Assembly: GCA_035705985.1 (NCBI GenBank)
Contig: DASSVP010000168.1
Coordinates: 1-25,070 of the forward strand
Direction of reading: 5' to 3'
From: JACVRW01 sp035705985
GTDB lineage: Bacteria > Actinomycetota > Thermoleophilia > Solirubrobacterales > Thermoleophilaceae
DNA: 25,070 bases
The position numbers and the translations under genes were made by a program. The notes beneath the pieces were generated by a model. The model made no database searches and had not been told where the DNA came from. It was given only the letters and a program-made list of their open reading frames with translations. Shown here in pieces: positions 1 to 6,634 of this stretch (its first letter is position 1; each line of letters begins with the position of its first letter).

Positions 1-489
1 TCCAATCCGGAGCTCGATACCGCGGTCCTCATGCTCACGACCTTCGACCGCGACGAGTACATCTACCGGGCACTCCGCATCGGGGCCAGCGGATTCCTGT
101 TGAAGGACGCGCCCGCCGACCGCCTGCTCGACGCGGTCCGCGTCGCGGCAGCAGGCGATGCGCTCCTCGCGCCCTCCGTCACGCGCCGACTGATCGAGCA
201 GTTCGCGCGCGCGGGCGGCCCCAAACCCGGCACGGTGCCCGCCGAGCTGTCTGAGCTGACGGCGCGCGAGCTCGAGGTTCTAACGCTCGTGGCCCGGGGG
301 CTGTCGAATTCAGAAATAGCGGCCGAGCTGGTGCTGGGCGAGAACACCGTGAAGACGCACGTCGCCCACGTGCTCGCGAAGCTACGCCTGCGTGACCGTG
401 TGCAGGCGGTCGTCGTCGCGTACGAAACCGGCTTCGTGGCGGCCGAGCTCGCGCCCGGCGACACCAGCGCCGGCGAGCCGGCGATCTGA
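1..489 (+). CDS. NarL/FixJ-family response regulator, C-terminal part (5' end outside window)
   Basis: The reading frame is open from base 1, so the start and the phosphoacceptor aspartate lie upstream of the window. What remains is the end of the receiver domain, including the conserved Thr in LTTFD (codon 14) and the conserved Lys in GFLLKDAP (codon 35). After a linker of about 45 residues comes a LuxR-type helix-turn-helix (codons about 87-145) with LTARELEVLTLVARGLSN, EIAAEL and NTVKTHVAHVLAKL. Such proteins are phosphorylated by a sensor kinase and bind DNA as dimers. The partner kinase is expected just upstream, as is usual for this family, but cannot be seen. The 95-nt gap and lack of overlap suggest it is not part of the operon that follows. 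The family call is firm; the regulated target is unknown. Confidence 0.93.
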   Translation, partial: SNPELDTAVLMLTTFDRDEYIYRALRIGASGFLLKDAPADRLLDAVRVAAAGDALLAPSVTRRLIEQFARAGGPKPGTVPAELSELTARELEVLTLVARGLSNSEIAAELVLGENTVKTHVAHVLAKLRLRDRVQAVVVAYETGFVAAELAPGDTSAGEPAI

Positions 490-584
490 TCGCGTCGATT
501 GCGACGAGGGACGCGGGCGCATCCCATTCGTTGGATCAGCGGCCCGCGATCCGACACGGTCAGCCGTTGTGAGAGGCTGCCGCG

Positions 585-1616
585 ATGGCCCTCACGTTCG
601 GCGTCACCGTCCTCCCCGATCCGCCCTATCAGCGCCTGGTGGAGCTGATCCAGCTGGCCGAGCGGCACGGATTCGAGTACGGCTGGACGTATGACTCGCA
701 CGTTCTGTGGCAGGAGTCGACGCCCACGCTCGCGCTCGCGGCGGCCGCCACCGAGTCGATCAAGCTCGGCCACATGGTCACGAACCCCGGCACGCGCGAG
801 CCGACAGTCGTGGCGAGCACGTACGCGACGCTCCACGACATCTCGAACGGCCGGATGGTGATGGGGATCGGGCGCGGGGACTCGGCACGGCGCTACATCA
901 ACCAGCAGCCCGTCCGGGTCGGCCGCTTCGAGGACGCCGTCCGCATGATCAAGCCGTTCATGAACGGCGAGAAGGTCGGATGGAACGAAACCGAACTCGA
1001 GCTCGCCTGGGTCAGGCCCGAGTTGCCGCCGATCGAGATGCACGTGGCCGGCTACGGACCGAAGGTGCTGGCCATCGCGGGGCGACACGCCGACGGGGTG
1101 ATCATCCAGCTCGCCGACCCGGACATCATCCGGTGGACGATGGACACGGCTCGGAAGGCCGCCGAGGAGGCCGGTCGCGACCCCGCGGCGCTCAAGTGCA
1201 TCGTGTGCGCCCCGAGCCATATCTCCGGCGACCTCGCCACCGCGCGCGAGCAGGTGCGCTGGTTCCCGGCGATGGTGTCGAACCACGTGAGGGACCTGAT
1301 CCGGCGCTACGGCGCGGACGGCTCGGTCGTACCGAGGGCGCTGACCGACTACGTACCCGACGAGACGCACTACGACTATGACGAGCACTCGCGTGTGGGC
1401 GCGACGCACGGGGCGTTCGTGAGCGACGAGATCTGCGACCGCTTCTGCGTGCTCGGCACGCCCGACCAGGCGGCCGAGAAGCTCCGGCAGCTCGAGTCGA
1501 TCGGGGTCGACCAGTTCAACATCTATCTCATGACGGAGGGCCAGGAGAACACGCTCGACACCTACGGGCGCGAAATCATCCCGCGCTTCGCCGGCGTGAC
1601 TGGAGGAAGGACATGA
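585..1616 (+). CDS. LLM-class (luciferase-like) F420-dependent oxidoreductase
   Basis: The protein has 343 aa and a bacterial-luciferase-like TIM-barrel fold, shown by the N-terminal FGVTVLPDPP strand, the early Y(D)SH segment, the ISNGRMVMGIGRGDSARR block (residues about 85-102), and MHVAGYGPKVLAIAGRHADG (about 148-167). These blocks are typical of LLM enzymes that use F420 rather than FMN, related to methylene-tetrahydromethanopterin reductase. From memory, this subfamily (TIGR03842-like) is often found beside hydantoin or pyrimidine catabolic genes, and that is its position here. The ATG at 585 follows a GAGAGG ribosome site about 9 nt upstream. The gene ends in a 4-nt overlap with the hydantoinase gene. 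It is the first gene of a five-gene operon and probably performs a hydride transfer on the operon's substrate. The substrate is unknown, and cofactor use is inferred from family. Confidence 0.88.
   Translation: MALTFGVTVLPDPPYQRLVELIQLAERHGFEYGWTYDSHVLWQESTPTLALAAAATESIKLGHMVTNPGTREPTVVASTYATLHDISNGRMVMGIGRGDSARRYINQQPVRVGRFEDAVRMIKPFMNGEKVGWNETELELAWVRPELPPIEMHVAGYGPKVLAIAGRHADGVIIQLADPDIIRWTMDTARKAAEEAGRDPAALKCIVCAPSHISGDLATAREQVRWFPAMVSNHVRDLIRRYGADGSVVPRALTDYVPDETHYDYDEHSRVGATHGAFVSDEICDRFCVLGTPDQAAEKLRQLESIGVDQFNIYLMTEGQENTLDTYGREIIPRFAGVTGGRT
1602..1610 (+). promoter_or_regulatory. Strong ribosome binding site of the dihydropyrimidinase gene
   Basis: A purine run, GGAGGAAGG, ends 2 nt before the ATG at 1613, inside the last codons of the preceding gene. 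It supports this ATG as the start and translational coupling across the ATGA overlap. Confidence 0.7.
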
Positions 1617-2998
1617 GGAAGCTGATCCAGCACGGCACGGTCGTGAACGCGAGCGAGTCTGCCGTGGCGGATGTGCTCGTTGACGGCGAGGAGATCCTCG
1701 CCGTCGGCTCGCTCGGCGAGGTGGACGCGGAGGTGATCGACGCAGGCGGTTGTTACGTGCTGCCCGGCCTGATCGACAACCACACGCACATGGCCATGCC
1801 GTTCGGGGGCACGCGCTCGATCGACGACTACGACACCGGCACGCGCGCCGCCGCCGCTGGCGGCACGACGTGCATCGTCGACTTCGTCATCCAGCAGGAG
1901 CCCGGCGGCCTGCGTTCGTCGCTCGAAGAGTGGCAGGGGCGCGCCGAGGGCGCCGCACACGTGGACTACGGATTCCACATGGCCATCACGAACGCAGACG
2001 ACGGGACGTTCGCCGACATGGAGCCGATGGTCGACGAGGGCCTCTGCTCGTTCAAGGTGTTCCTCGCCTACAAGGGCGTGCTGATGGTCACCGACGACCT
2101 GTTCTTCCGCGTGCTCGAGACCACGCGCGACCTCGGCGCCCTCACGATGGTCCACTGCGAGAACGGCTGGGCGATCGACGTGCTCGTCGAGCGTGCCCTC
2201 GCGGCCGGCCAGACGGACCCGGTTTATCACGCGCGCACGCGGCCGGAAATACTCGAAGCGGAGGCGACCTCCCGCTCAGTCCGGCTCGCCGAGCTCGCGG
2301 GTGCCGACGTATTCATCGTGCATGTGACCTGCGGGCTCGCCGCCGACGAGATCGCGGCGGGTCAGGAGCGCGGCGTCGCCGTCTCGGGCGAGACGTGCCT
2401 CCAGTACCTGACGAACACCGTCGAGGACCTCGAGCGACCTGACTTCGAGGGCGCGCGCTACGTCTGCTCGCCGCCGTTGCGGGAGAAGCACAATCAGGCT
2501 CTGCTGTGGGCGGCGCTCAAGCGGGGAACGCTCGAGAGCGTGTCCACCGACCACTGTCCTTTCAACAGCGAGCAGAAGGCGCTCGGCCGCGACGATTTCT
2601 CGAAGATCCCGAACGGTCTGGCGATGATTCAGCACCGGCTCGTGAAGCTCTGGGACATGGGCGTGGAGCGCGGGCGCATCACGCCGAGCGAGCTCGTGGA
2701 CATGACCTCGACGACGATCGCGCGGCGCTTCGGCCTGGCCCGCAAGGGGTCGATCGCGCCCGGCTTCGACGCGGACGTCGTGGTGTTCGACCCGTCGACC
2801 CCGTTCGAGTTCTCCACGCGGACGTCACACATGAACGTGGACTACGACCTGTTCGACGGAGAGAGCTCGACCGGCAGCGTGCGCCATACGCTCTGCCGCG
2901 GAGCCATGGTCTACGACCGCGGCGAGATCGTCACCCAGCCCGGTCACGGGCGCTTCGTCCGCCGGTCGCTCGGCGCGCGCACGCCGGTGGCCACATGA
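1613..2998 (+). CDS. hydA: Dihydropyrimidinase / D-hydantoinase
   Basis: This 461-aa protein is a cyclic amidohydrolase of the dihydropyrimidinase/hydantoinase branch; 455-490 aa is usual for the family. The whole binuclear metal site can be read: His57 and His59 (DNHTHMAMPFGG), carboxylated Lys148 (SFKVFLAYKG), His181 (MVHCENG), His237 (IVHVTCG) and Asp313 (STDHCPF). The TDHCPF and HCENG forms favour dihydropyrimidinase over allantoinase or dihydroorotase. It hydrolyses the ring amide of a dihydropyrimidine or 5-substituted hydantoin to an N-carbamoyl amino acid in the cytoplasm. The start ATG overlaps the previous stop (ATGA) and has a strong ribosome site. The gene ends in another ATGA overlap with an N-carbamoyl-amino-acid hydrolase, the enzyme for the next step. 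Whether the natural substrate is dihydrouracil or a hydantoin cannot be told from sequence. Confidence 0.95.
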   Translation: MRKLIQHGTVVNASESAVADVLVDGEEILAVGSLGEVDAEVIDAGGCYVLPGLIDNHTHMAMPFGGTRSIDDYDTGTRAAAAGGTTCIVDFVIQQEPGGLRSSLEEWQGRAEGAAHVDYGFHMAITNADDGTFADMEPMVDEGLCSFKVFLAYKGVLMVTDDLFFRVLETTRDLGALTMVHCENGWAIDVLVERALAAGQTDPVYHARTRPEILEAEATSRSVRLAELAGADVFIVHVTCGLAADEIAAGQERGVAVSGETCLQYLTNTVEDLERPDFEGARYVCSPPLREKHNQALLWAALKRGTLESVSTDHCPFNSEQKALGRDDFSKIPNGLAMIQHRLVKLWDMGVERGRITPSELVDMTSTTIARRFGLARKGSIAPGFDADVVVFDPSTPFEFSTRTSHMNVDYDLFDGESSTGSVRHTLCRGAMVYDRGEIVTQPGHGRFVRRSLGARTPVAT

Positions 2999-4239
2999 AC
3001 GCCGACCGCGTCCTGGAAGACCTGCGCGAACTGGCCCGCCTCACGGGCGGGCCGGACGGGGCGCGGCGAGTGTGCTGGACGGATGAGTGGATCAAGGCGC
3101 GCGACTTCCTGCGCACACGGCTGGACGAGCTGCCGGTGGAGGTGAGCGTCGACGAGGCGGGCAATCTGTGGGCCGCCGTGGAGGGCGACCGGGACGGGTT
3201 CGTGATCGTCGGATCGCACGTGGACTCCGTGCCCGCGGGCGGCTGGCTCGACGGAGCTCTGGGCGTATTCACCGCCGTCGAGGCCCTGCGCAGCCAGGCC
3301 GAGAAGGGGAGGCCTCCGGTCGGCCTCCGGCTCGTAGATTGGGCCGACGAGGAGGGTGCGCGCTTCGGGCGCAGCCTGTTCGGCTCGTCGTCGTGTGCCG
3401 GCACGCTCGACCCGGACGAGGTGCGCGACCTGCGTGACCGCGACGGGGAGCGCCTCGAGGACGTGGTCGCCCGCCATGGCGTGGAGCTCGACAGAGCCCG
3501 CGAGTCGGGCACCCGGCTGCGCGGCGCGCGCGCCTACATCGAGGGCCACATCGAGCAGGGGCCGGTGCTCGAGTCGAAGGGCGAGCCCGCGGCCACGGTG
3601 CTCGGCACCTTCGGGGTCGAGCGCCACCTCGCGGTCTTCACCGGCGAAACGGCTCACGCCGGAGCCACCCCGATGCCGATGCGGCACGACACGTTCATGG
3701 CGGCGGCCCAGGCCGCGCTCGCGATCCGCGATGTCGGGTTTGCCCACGAGGGCGGCGTCTGCACGATCGGCGGCGCCACGAGCGAGCCCGGAGTGGTCAC
3801 GGCCGTGCCGGGCCGCACGGAGATGCTGCTCGACCAGCGCCACCTCGACCCGAGCGAGCTGGGAACGATGCTCGCGGAGGCGCGCGCCGCCTGCGAGCAG
3901 GCGGCGGCGGATCACGGCTGCGAAGTGGACCTGCAGCACCTCTGGTCGATCCCGCCGATCCCCTTCGACGAGGCCCTGATCGGGTTCGCGCGGCAGGCCG
4001 TCCAGGACGCCGGCGGCAGGGACACCGCAATTCCGAGCGGTCCGCTCCACGATGCGGCCGAGATGGCCCGTCTGATCCCGACCGTGATGCTGTTCTCCTC
4101 GTCGTCGCCGCCGGTCTCGCATACGAAGGAAGAGGACACGCCCGAGGCGGATCTGCGCGTGCTGATCGACGCCTATGGCCGCACGGTCGACGCGACGCTC
4201 GCGAGCGCCGCCGCGGGCGACCTGCCGCCGCGCGAGTGA
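2995..4239 (+). CDS. M20-family N-carbamoyl-amino-acid hydrolase (beta-ureidopropionase / allantoate amidohydrolase type)
   Basis: The open frame extends upstream to 2506, but the real start is the ATG at 2995, which overlaps the preceding TGA. This gives 414 aa, normal for the Zn-dependent amidase/hydantoinase/carbamoylase family. Metal-site landmarks are His75 (GSHVDSVPAGG), Asp86 (WLDGALGV), the Glu pair 119-120 (DEEGARFGRSLFGS), His185 (EGHIEQGPVLE) and His376 (SHTKEED). Dimerisation and substrate residues lie in GETAHAGATPMPMRHD and near His352 (SGPLHDA). It releases CO2 and NH3 from an N-carbamoyl amino acid, so it would act directly on the hydantoinase product. The family includes beta-ureidopropionases, L-carbamoylases and allantoate amidohydrolases. 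The neighbouring hydantoinase argues against an allantoate role. Confidence 0.92.
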   Translation: MNADRVLEDLRELARLTGGPDGARRVCWTDEWIKARDFLRTRLDELPVEVSVDEAGNLWAAVEGDRDGFVIVGSHVDSVPAGGWLDGALGVFTAVEALRSQAEKGRPPVGLRLVDWADEEGARFGRSLFGSSSCAGTLDPDEVRDLRDRDGERLEDVVARHGVELDRARESGTRLRGARAYIEGHIEQGPVLESKGEPAATVLGTFGVERHLAVFTGETAHAGATPMPMRHDTFMAAAQAALAIRDVGFAHEGGVCTIGGATSEPGVVTAVPGRTEMLLDQRHLDPSELGTMLAEARAACEQAAADHGCEVDLQHLWSIPPIPFDEALIGFARQAVQDAGGRDTAIPSGPLHDAAEMARLIPTVMLFSSSSPPVSHTKEEDTPEADLRVLIDAYGRTVDATLASAAAGDLPPRE

Positions 4240-5507
4240 GCGCACTGCAGGAGCAGCTCGCCTACCTGGAGGCGTCCAGTCCGTTCTACGCGGAGCGCCT
4301 CCGGGGCGTGCGCGAGCGGGTGCGGAGCGCTGCCGATCTGCCGCTGCTGCCCTTCACCACCAAGGAGGAGCTTCGTGACGGCCAGCGCTCGGAGCCTCCG
4401 TTCGGTCAGCACCTCTGCGCTTCGCGCGAGCGCCTGGTTCGCATGCACATCACGTCCGGCACCACCGGGGAGCCCGTCGCCGTCGGCTTCACGCGCGCCG
4501 ACCACGAGGCCAACAGCGCGGTTGGCGGGGAGGCGTTCCGGATCGCGGGCCTGCGTCCGGACGACGTGGTCGCGCACTGCCTGAACTACGCCCTCTACGC
4601 GGGCGGCATCGCGGACCACATGGCACTCGAGGCAAGCGGCCCCACCGTGCTGCCCGTGGGAACAGGCCAGTCGCGGAGGCTTCTCGAGCTGATCCCGCAG
4701 CTCGGCATAACCGCGATCTTCGGCACGCTCTCGTATCCCGCGTACCTCGCTGCGCGGGCACGCGAGCTGGGCGTGGAGCCGCGGTCGCTCGGCATCCGCC
4801 GCATCGTCACGGCGGGCGAGCCAGGCGCCGGGCTCGCCGCGGTGCGGAGCGAGATCGAGGAGCAGTGGGGCGCAAGCGTCGCGGACAGCTTCGGAATGAG
4901 CGACGTCTGGTCGACAATGGGCGGCGCATGCGAGGAGGCCGAGGGAGTGCACCTGACCGTGGAGGACCACGCCGTGCTCGAGGTCGTCGACCCGGACAGC
5001 GGCGAGGCCGTCCCGCTCCGGGACGGCGCGAGCGGCGAGCTCGTGTGGACGCACCTGCGGCGCGAGGCCTCTCCCCTGCTGCGCTACCGCTCCGCCGACC
5101 TCGGGCGCGTGTGGATCTCGCCGTGCGCGTGCGGCCTGAGTACGCCGCGCGTCCGCATCGACGGCCGGCGCGACGACATGCTTCGAGTGCAGGCCGTGAA
5201 CGTCTACCCGCAGGCGATCGCGGCGATCATGGCGAATGACACGAGGCTCGGACGGTACTGCGTGGTCGCAGAGGGCGATCCGATCGTCCCGCCGCTGCGG
5301 GTGTATGTCGAGGCACCGGGTGATGTCGAGCTCGACAACCTGACGACGGAGCTCGAGGACACTCTGCGTGCGCGCTTCACGGTCACGCGCCTCCAGCCCG
5401 GCTCGCTGCCTGTGGCCGAGCACAAGACCCGAATCGTCCACCGGACCGCGCGTGGCGACGCTCTGCCTGAGGTTGTCGAGGCACTGAGAAGGGAGATCGC
5501 CAGATGA
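4236..5507 (+). CDS. PaaK-like (phenylacetate--CoA ligase family) acyl-CoA ligase
   Basis: The GTG start overlaps the previous stop (GTGA). The 423-aa protein is an adenylate-forming enzyme of the PaaK branch, which lacks the large N-terminal extension of other ANL ligases; 420-440 aa is typical. The ATP-binding loop is HITSGTTGEPV (residues 71-81). FGMSDVW (219-225) replaces the usual YG.TE motif, LLRYRSADLG (281-290) is the aspartate motif, and GRRDDMLRVQAVNVYPQ (310-326) is the hinge typical of PaaK. Lys397 (AEHKTRIV) stands where the catalytic C-terminal lysine is expected. CPCG-like cysteines are seen in SPCACG (295-300). It should activate a carboxylate to its CoA thioester in the cytoplasm. 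Its place after the carbamoylase suggests that the acid is the released amino acid or a derivative; classical phenylacetate genes are absent. Confidence 0.87.
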   Translation: MSALQEQLAYLEASSPFYAERLRGVRERVRSAADLPLLPFTTKEELRDGQRSEPPFGQHLCASRERLVRMHITSGTTGEPVAVGFTRADHEANSAVGGEAFRIAGLRPDDVVAHCLNYALYAGGIADHMALEASGPTVLPVGTGQSRRLLELIPQLGITAIFGTLSYPAYLAARARELGVEPRSLGIRRIVTAGEPGAGLAAVRSEIEEQWGASVADSFGMSDVWSTMGGACEEAEGVHLTVEDHAVLEVVDPDSGEAVPLRDGASGELVWTHLRREASPLLRYRSADLGRVWISPCACGLSTPRVRIDGRRDDMLRVQAVNVYPQAIAAIMANDTRLGRYCVVAEGDPIVPPLRVYVEAPGDVELDNLTTELEDTLRARFTVTRLQPGSLPVAEHKTRIVHRTARGDALPEVVEALRREIAR

Positions 5508-6256
5508 CTGTGACCACCGCGGGCCGCGGGCCCGCGCGCGTCGTGAGCTGGGACCGCCAGGAGCGCAGGAACGCCTGGGACCTCGAGACCATGAGCGCGA
5601 TCGCGGACGCCGTCGAGGAGGCGGGGGGCGACCAGGAGGTGCGCTGCGTTGTGCTGCGCGGCGCCGGCCAGCACTTCTCGGCGGGCGACGACCTCCAGAG
5701 CGCGATCGAGGCCGACTCGACGGCATGGGCGGCGACGATCGAGGGCTTCCAGCGAATGACGCGCGTGGTGCTGGCCTCTCCGGTCCCCGCCATCGCCGCG
5801 GTGGACGGCGTTTGCGTGGGCGGCGCGCTCGAGTTCGCAGCGAGCTGCGATCTCCGCCTGTGCACGGATCGCGTCCGGCTGCTCACACCCGAGATTCGCA
5901 TCGGACTCGTCATGAGCAACGCCGGCACGCTTTTCCTGCCCGAGGTGCTCGGCGAGACGGCGGCGCGGGAGCTGCTCCTGAGCGGCACCGAGCGCGACGC
6001 GTCCTGGGCAAGGGTGCACGGCTTCGCGACGGAGATGGTCGCGCCCGAGCAGCTGGACGCCCGGATCGAGCACTGGGCCGAGGTGTTTTCGAGCAGTTCG
6101 CGCGACGCGCTGGCGGCGACGAAGGCGATGCTGAACGAGCGCTTCGGCGAACTCCTGCCGACGGCCATGGATCGCGAGACGCACCACTGCGTACGCCTCT
6201 TTGATGAGCCCGGCGCGCGTGAGGCGCTGGCGAGCTTCGGCGCCCGGAGACGCTAG
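5504..6256 (+). CDS. Enoyl-CoA hydratase/isomerase-family protein (crotonase fold)
   Basis: The ATG at 5504 overlaps the ligase stop (ATGA). The 250-aa protein has the crotonase oxyanion-hole segments HFSAGDDL (residues 57-64) and VCVGGALEFAASCDLRL (103-119). Both glutamates that act in true enoyl-CoA hydratases appear present: Glu110 in GGALEFAASCD and Glu130 in TPEIRIG. The usual GAGG segment that follows is altered to SNAGTLFLPEVLG, so the acyl pocket may differ from standard hydratases. It is the last gene of the operon and would act on the thioester made by the preceding ligase, by hydration, isomerisation or elimination of ammonia. The family call is firm; the reaction is open. Confidence 0.88.
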   Translation: MTVTTAGRGPARVVSWDRQERRNAWDLETMSAIADAVEEAGGDQEVRCVVLRGAGQHFSAGDDLQSAIEADSTAWAATIEGFQRMTRVVLASPVPAIAAVDGVCVGGALEFAASCDLRLCTDRVRLLTPEIRIGLVMSNAGTLFLPEVLGETAARELLLSGTERDASWARVHGFATEMVAPEQLDARIEHWAEVFSSSSRDALAATKAMLNERFGELLPTAMDRETHHCVRLFDEPGAREALASFGARRR

Positions 6257-6550
6257 TTCAGACGAGTCCACGACCTCCTCTGCACCGGCGGAGCCTCGAC
6301 GCCACGGAGCAGGCGCGGTTCAAGCCTGAGCGGACGCGATGATCTCGCCGACGCCCGTTCCGCCGACGAATCAACTACCTGGATCGTCGTACCGCAGATC
6401 CGGGAGCCAGGCGTGACCTCGCGGGGCTATTCCAGTAGAGCGCGACGGTGTGGCTGAGCCTGGACAAGTGTTCCTGGACAACTGTTCCTCAAGTGGCGGC
6501 CGGCCGGAGTCGATAGCTCGGGAATCGCCACTCTCGACACCACAAACCCA
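6257..6550. other. Intergenic region without a recognisable gene
   Basis: No ORF here has coding character or a known motif. The region separates the catabolic operon from the secreted Calx-beta gene and holds a perfect-period 14-bp tandem repeat near its right end (6461-6488). Confidence 0.6.
6461..6488 (+). repeat. Two-copy 14-bp tandem repeat upstream of the Calx-beta gene
   Basis: TGGACAAGTGTTCC (6461-6474) is followed directly by TGGACAACTGTTCC (6475-6488). The copies differ at one base, and the period is flanked by partial copies (CC before, TC after). Each unit is roughly dyadic (GGA...TCC). It lies about 65-90 nt before the signal-peptide region, so it may be a double binding site for a regulator; that role is inference. 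Confidence 0.6.
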
Positions 6551-6634
6551 GTAATTCGCGCCCTTGCCGTCCTGTGCGCCCTCTGCGTCCTGGCTGCGCT
6601 GCCCTCATCCGCGTCGGCGGCGCCCAAGAAGGTC
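6551..6634 (+). other. Signal-peptide coding region upstream of the first ATG of the Calx-beta gene
   Basis: The frame of the Calx-beta gene is open upstream to 6458. Codons 6551-6622 read as a textbook signal peptide: Arg near the start, then ALAVLCALCVLAALP, then SSASA-A, a good signal peptidase I site. There is no in-frame ATG, GTG or TTG between 6458 and 6635; only ATT (6554), GTA (6551) and CTG (6482, 6572) occur. Either a rare start codon is used, or a GTG start has mutated to GTA, or there is a base error. Confidence 0.65.

Noticed and set aside
493..506. CGTCG-ATTG-CGACG stem after the LuxR gene as a terminator
   Set aside because: The stem has only five pairs and no T-run; too weak to annotate.
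63..1409. 448-codon minus-strand frame opposite the LuxR and LLM genes
   Set aside because: Shadow of high-GC coding DNA: it has no domain, overlaps two clear genes and is rich in Arg, His and Pro.
2944..5726. Long minus-strand frames (2944-4245 and 4173-5726)
   Set aside because: Antisense shadows of the carbamoylase and ligase genes, with no motif and a repetitive Arg/Ala/Pro composition.
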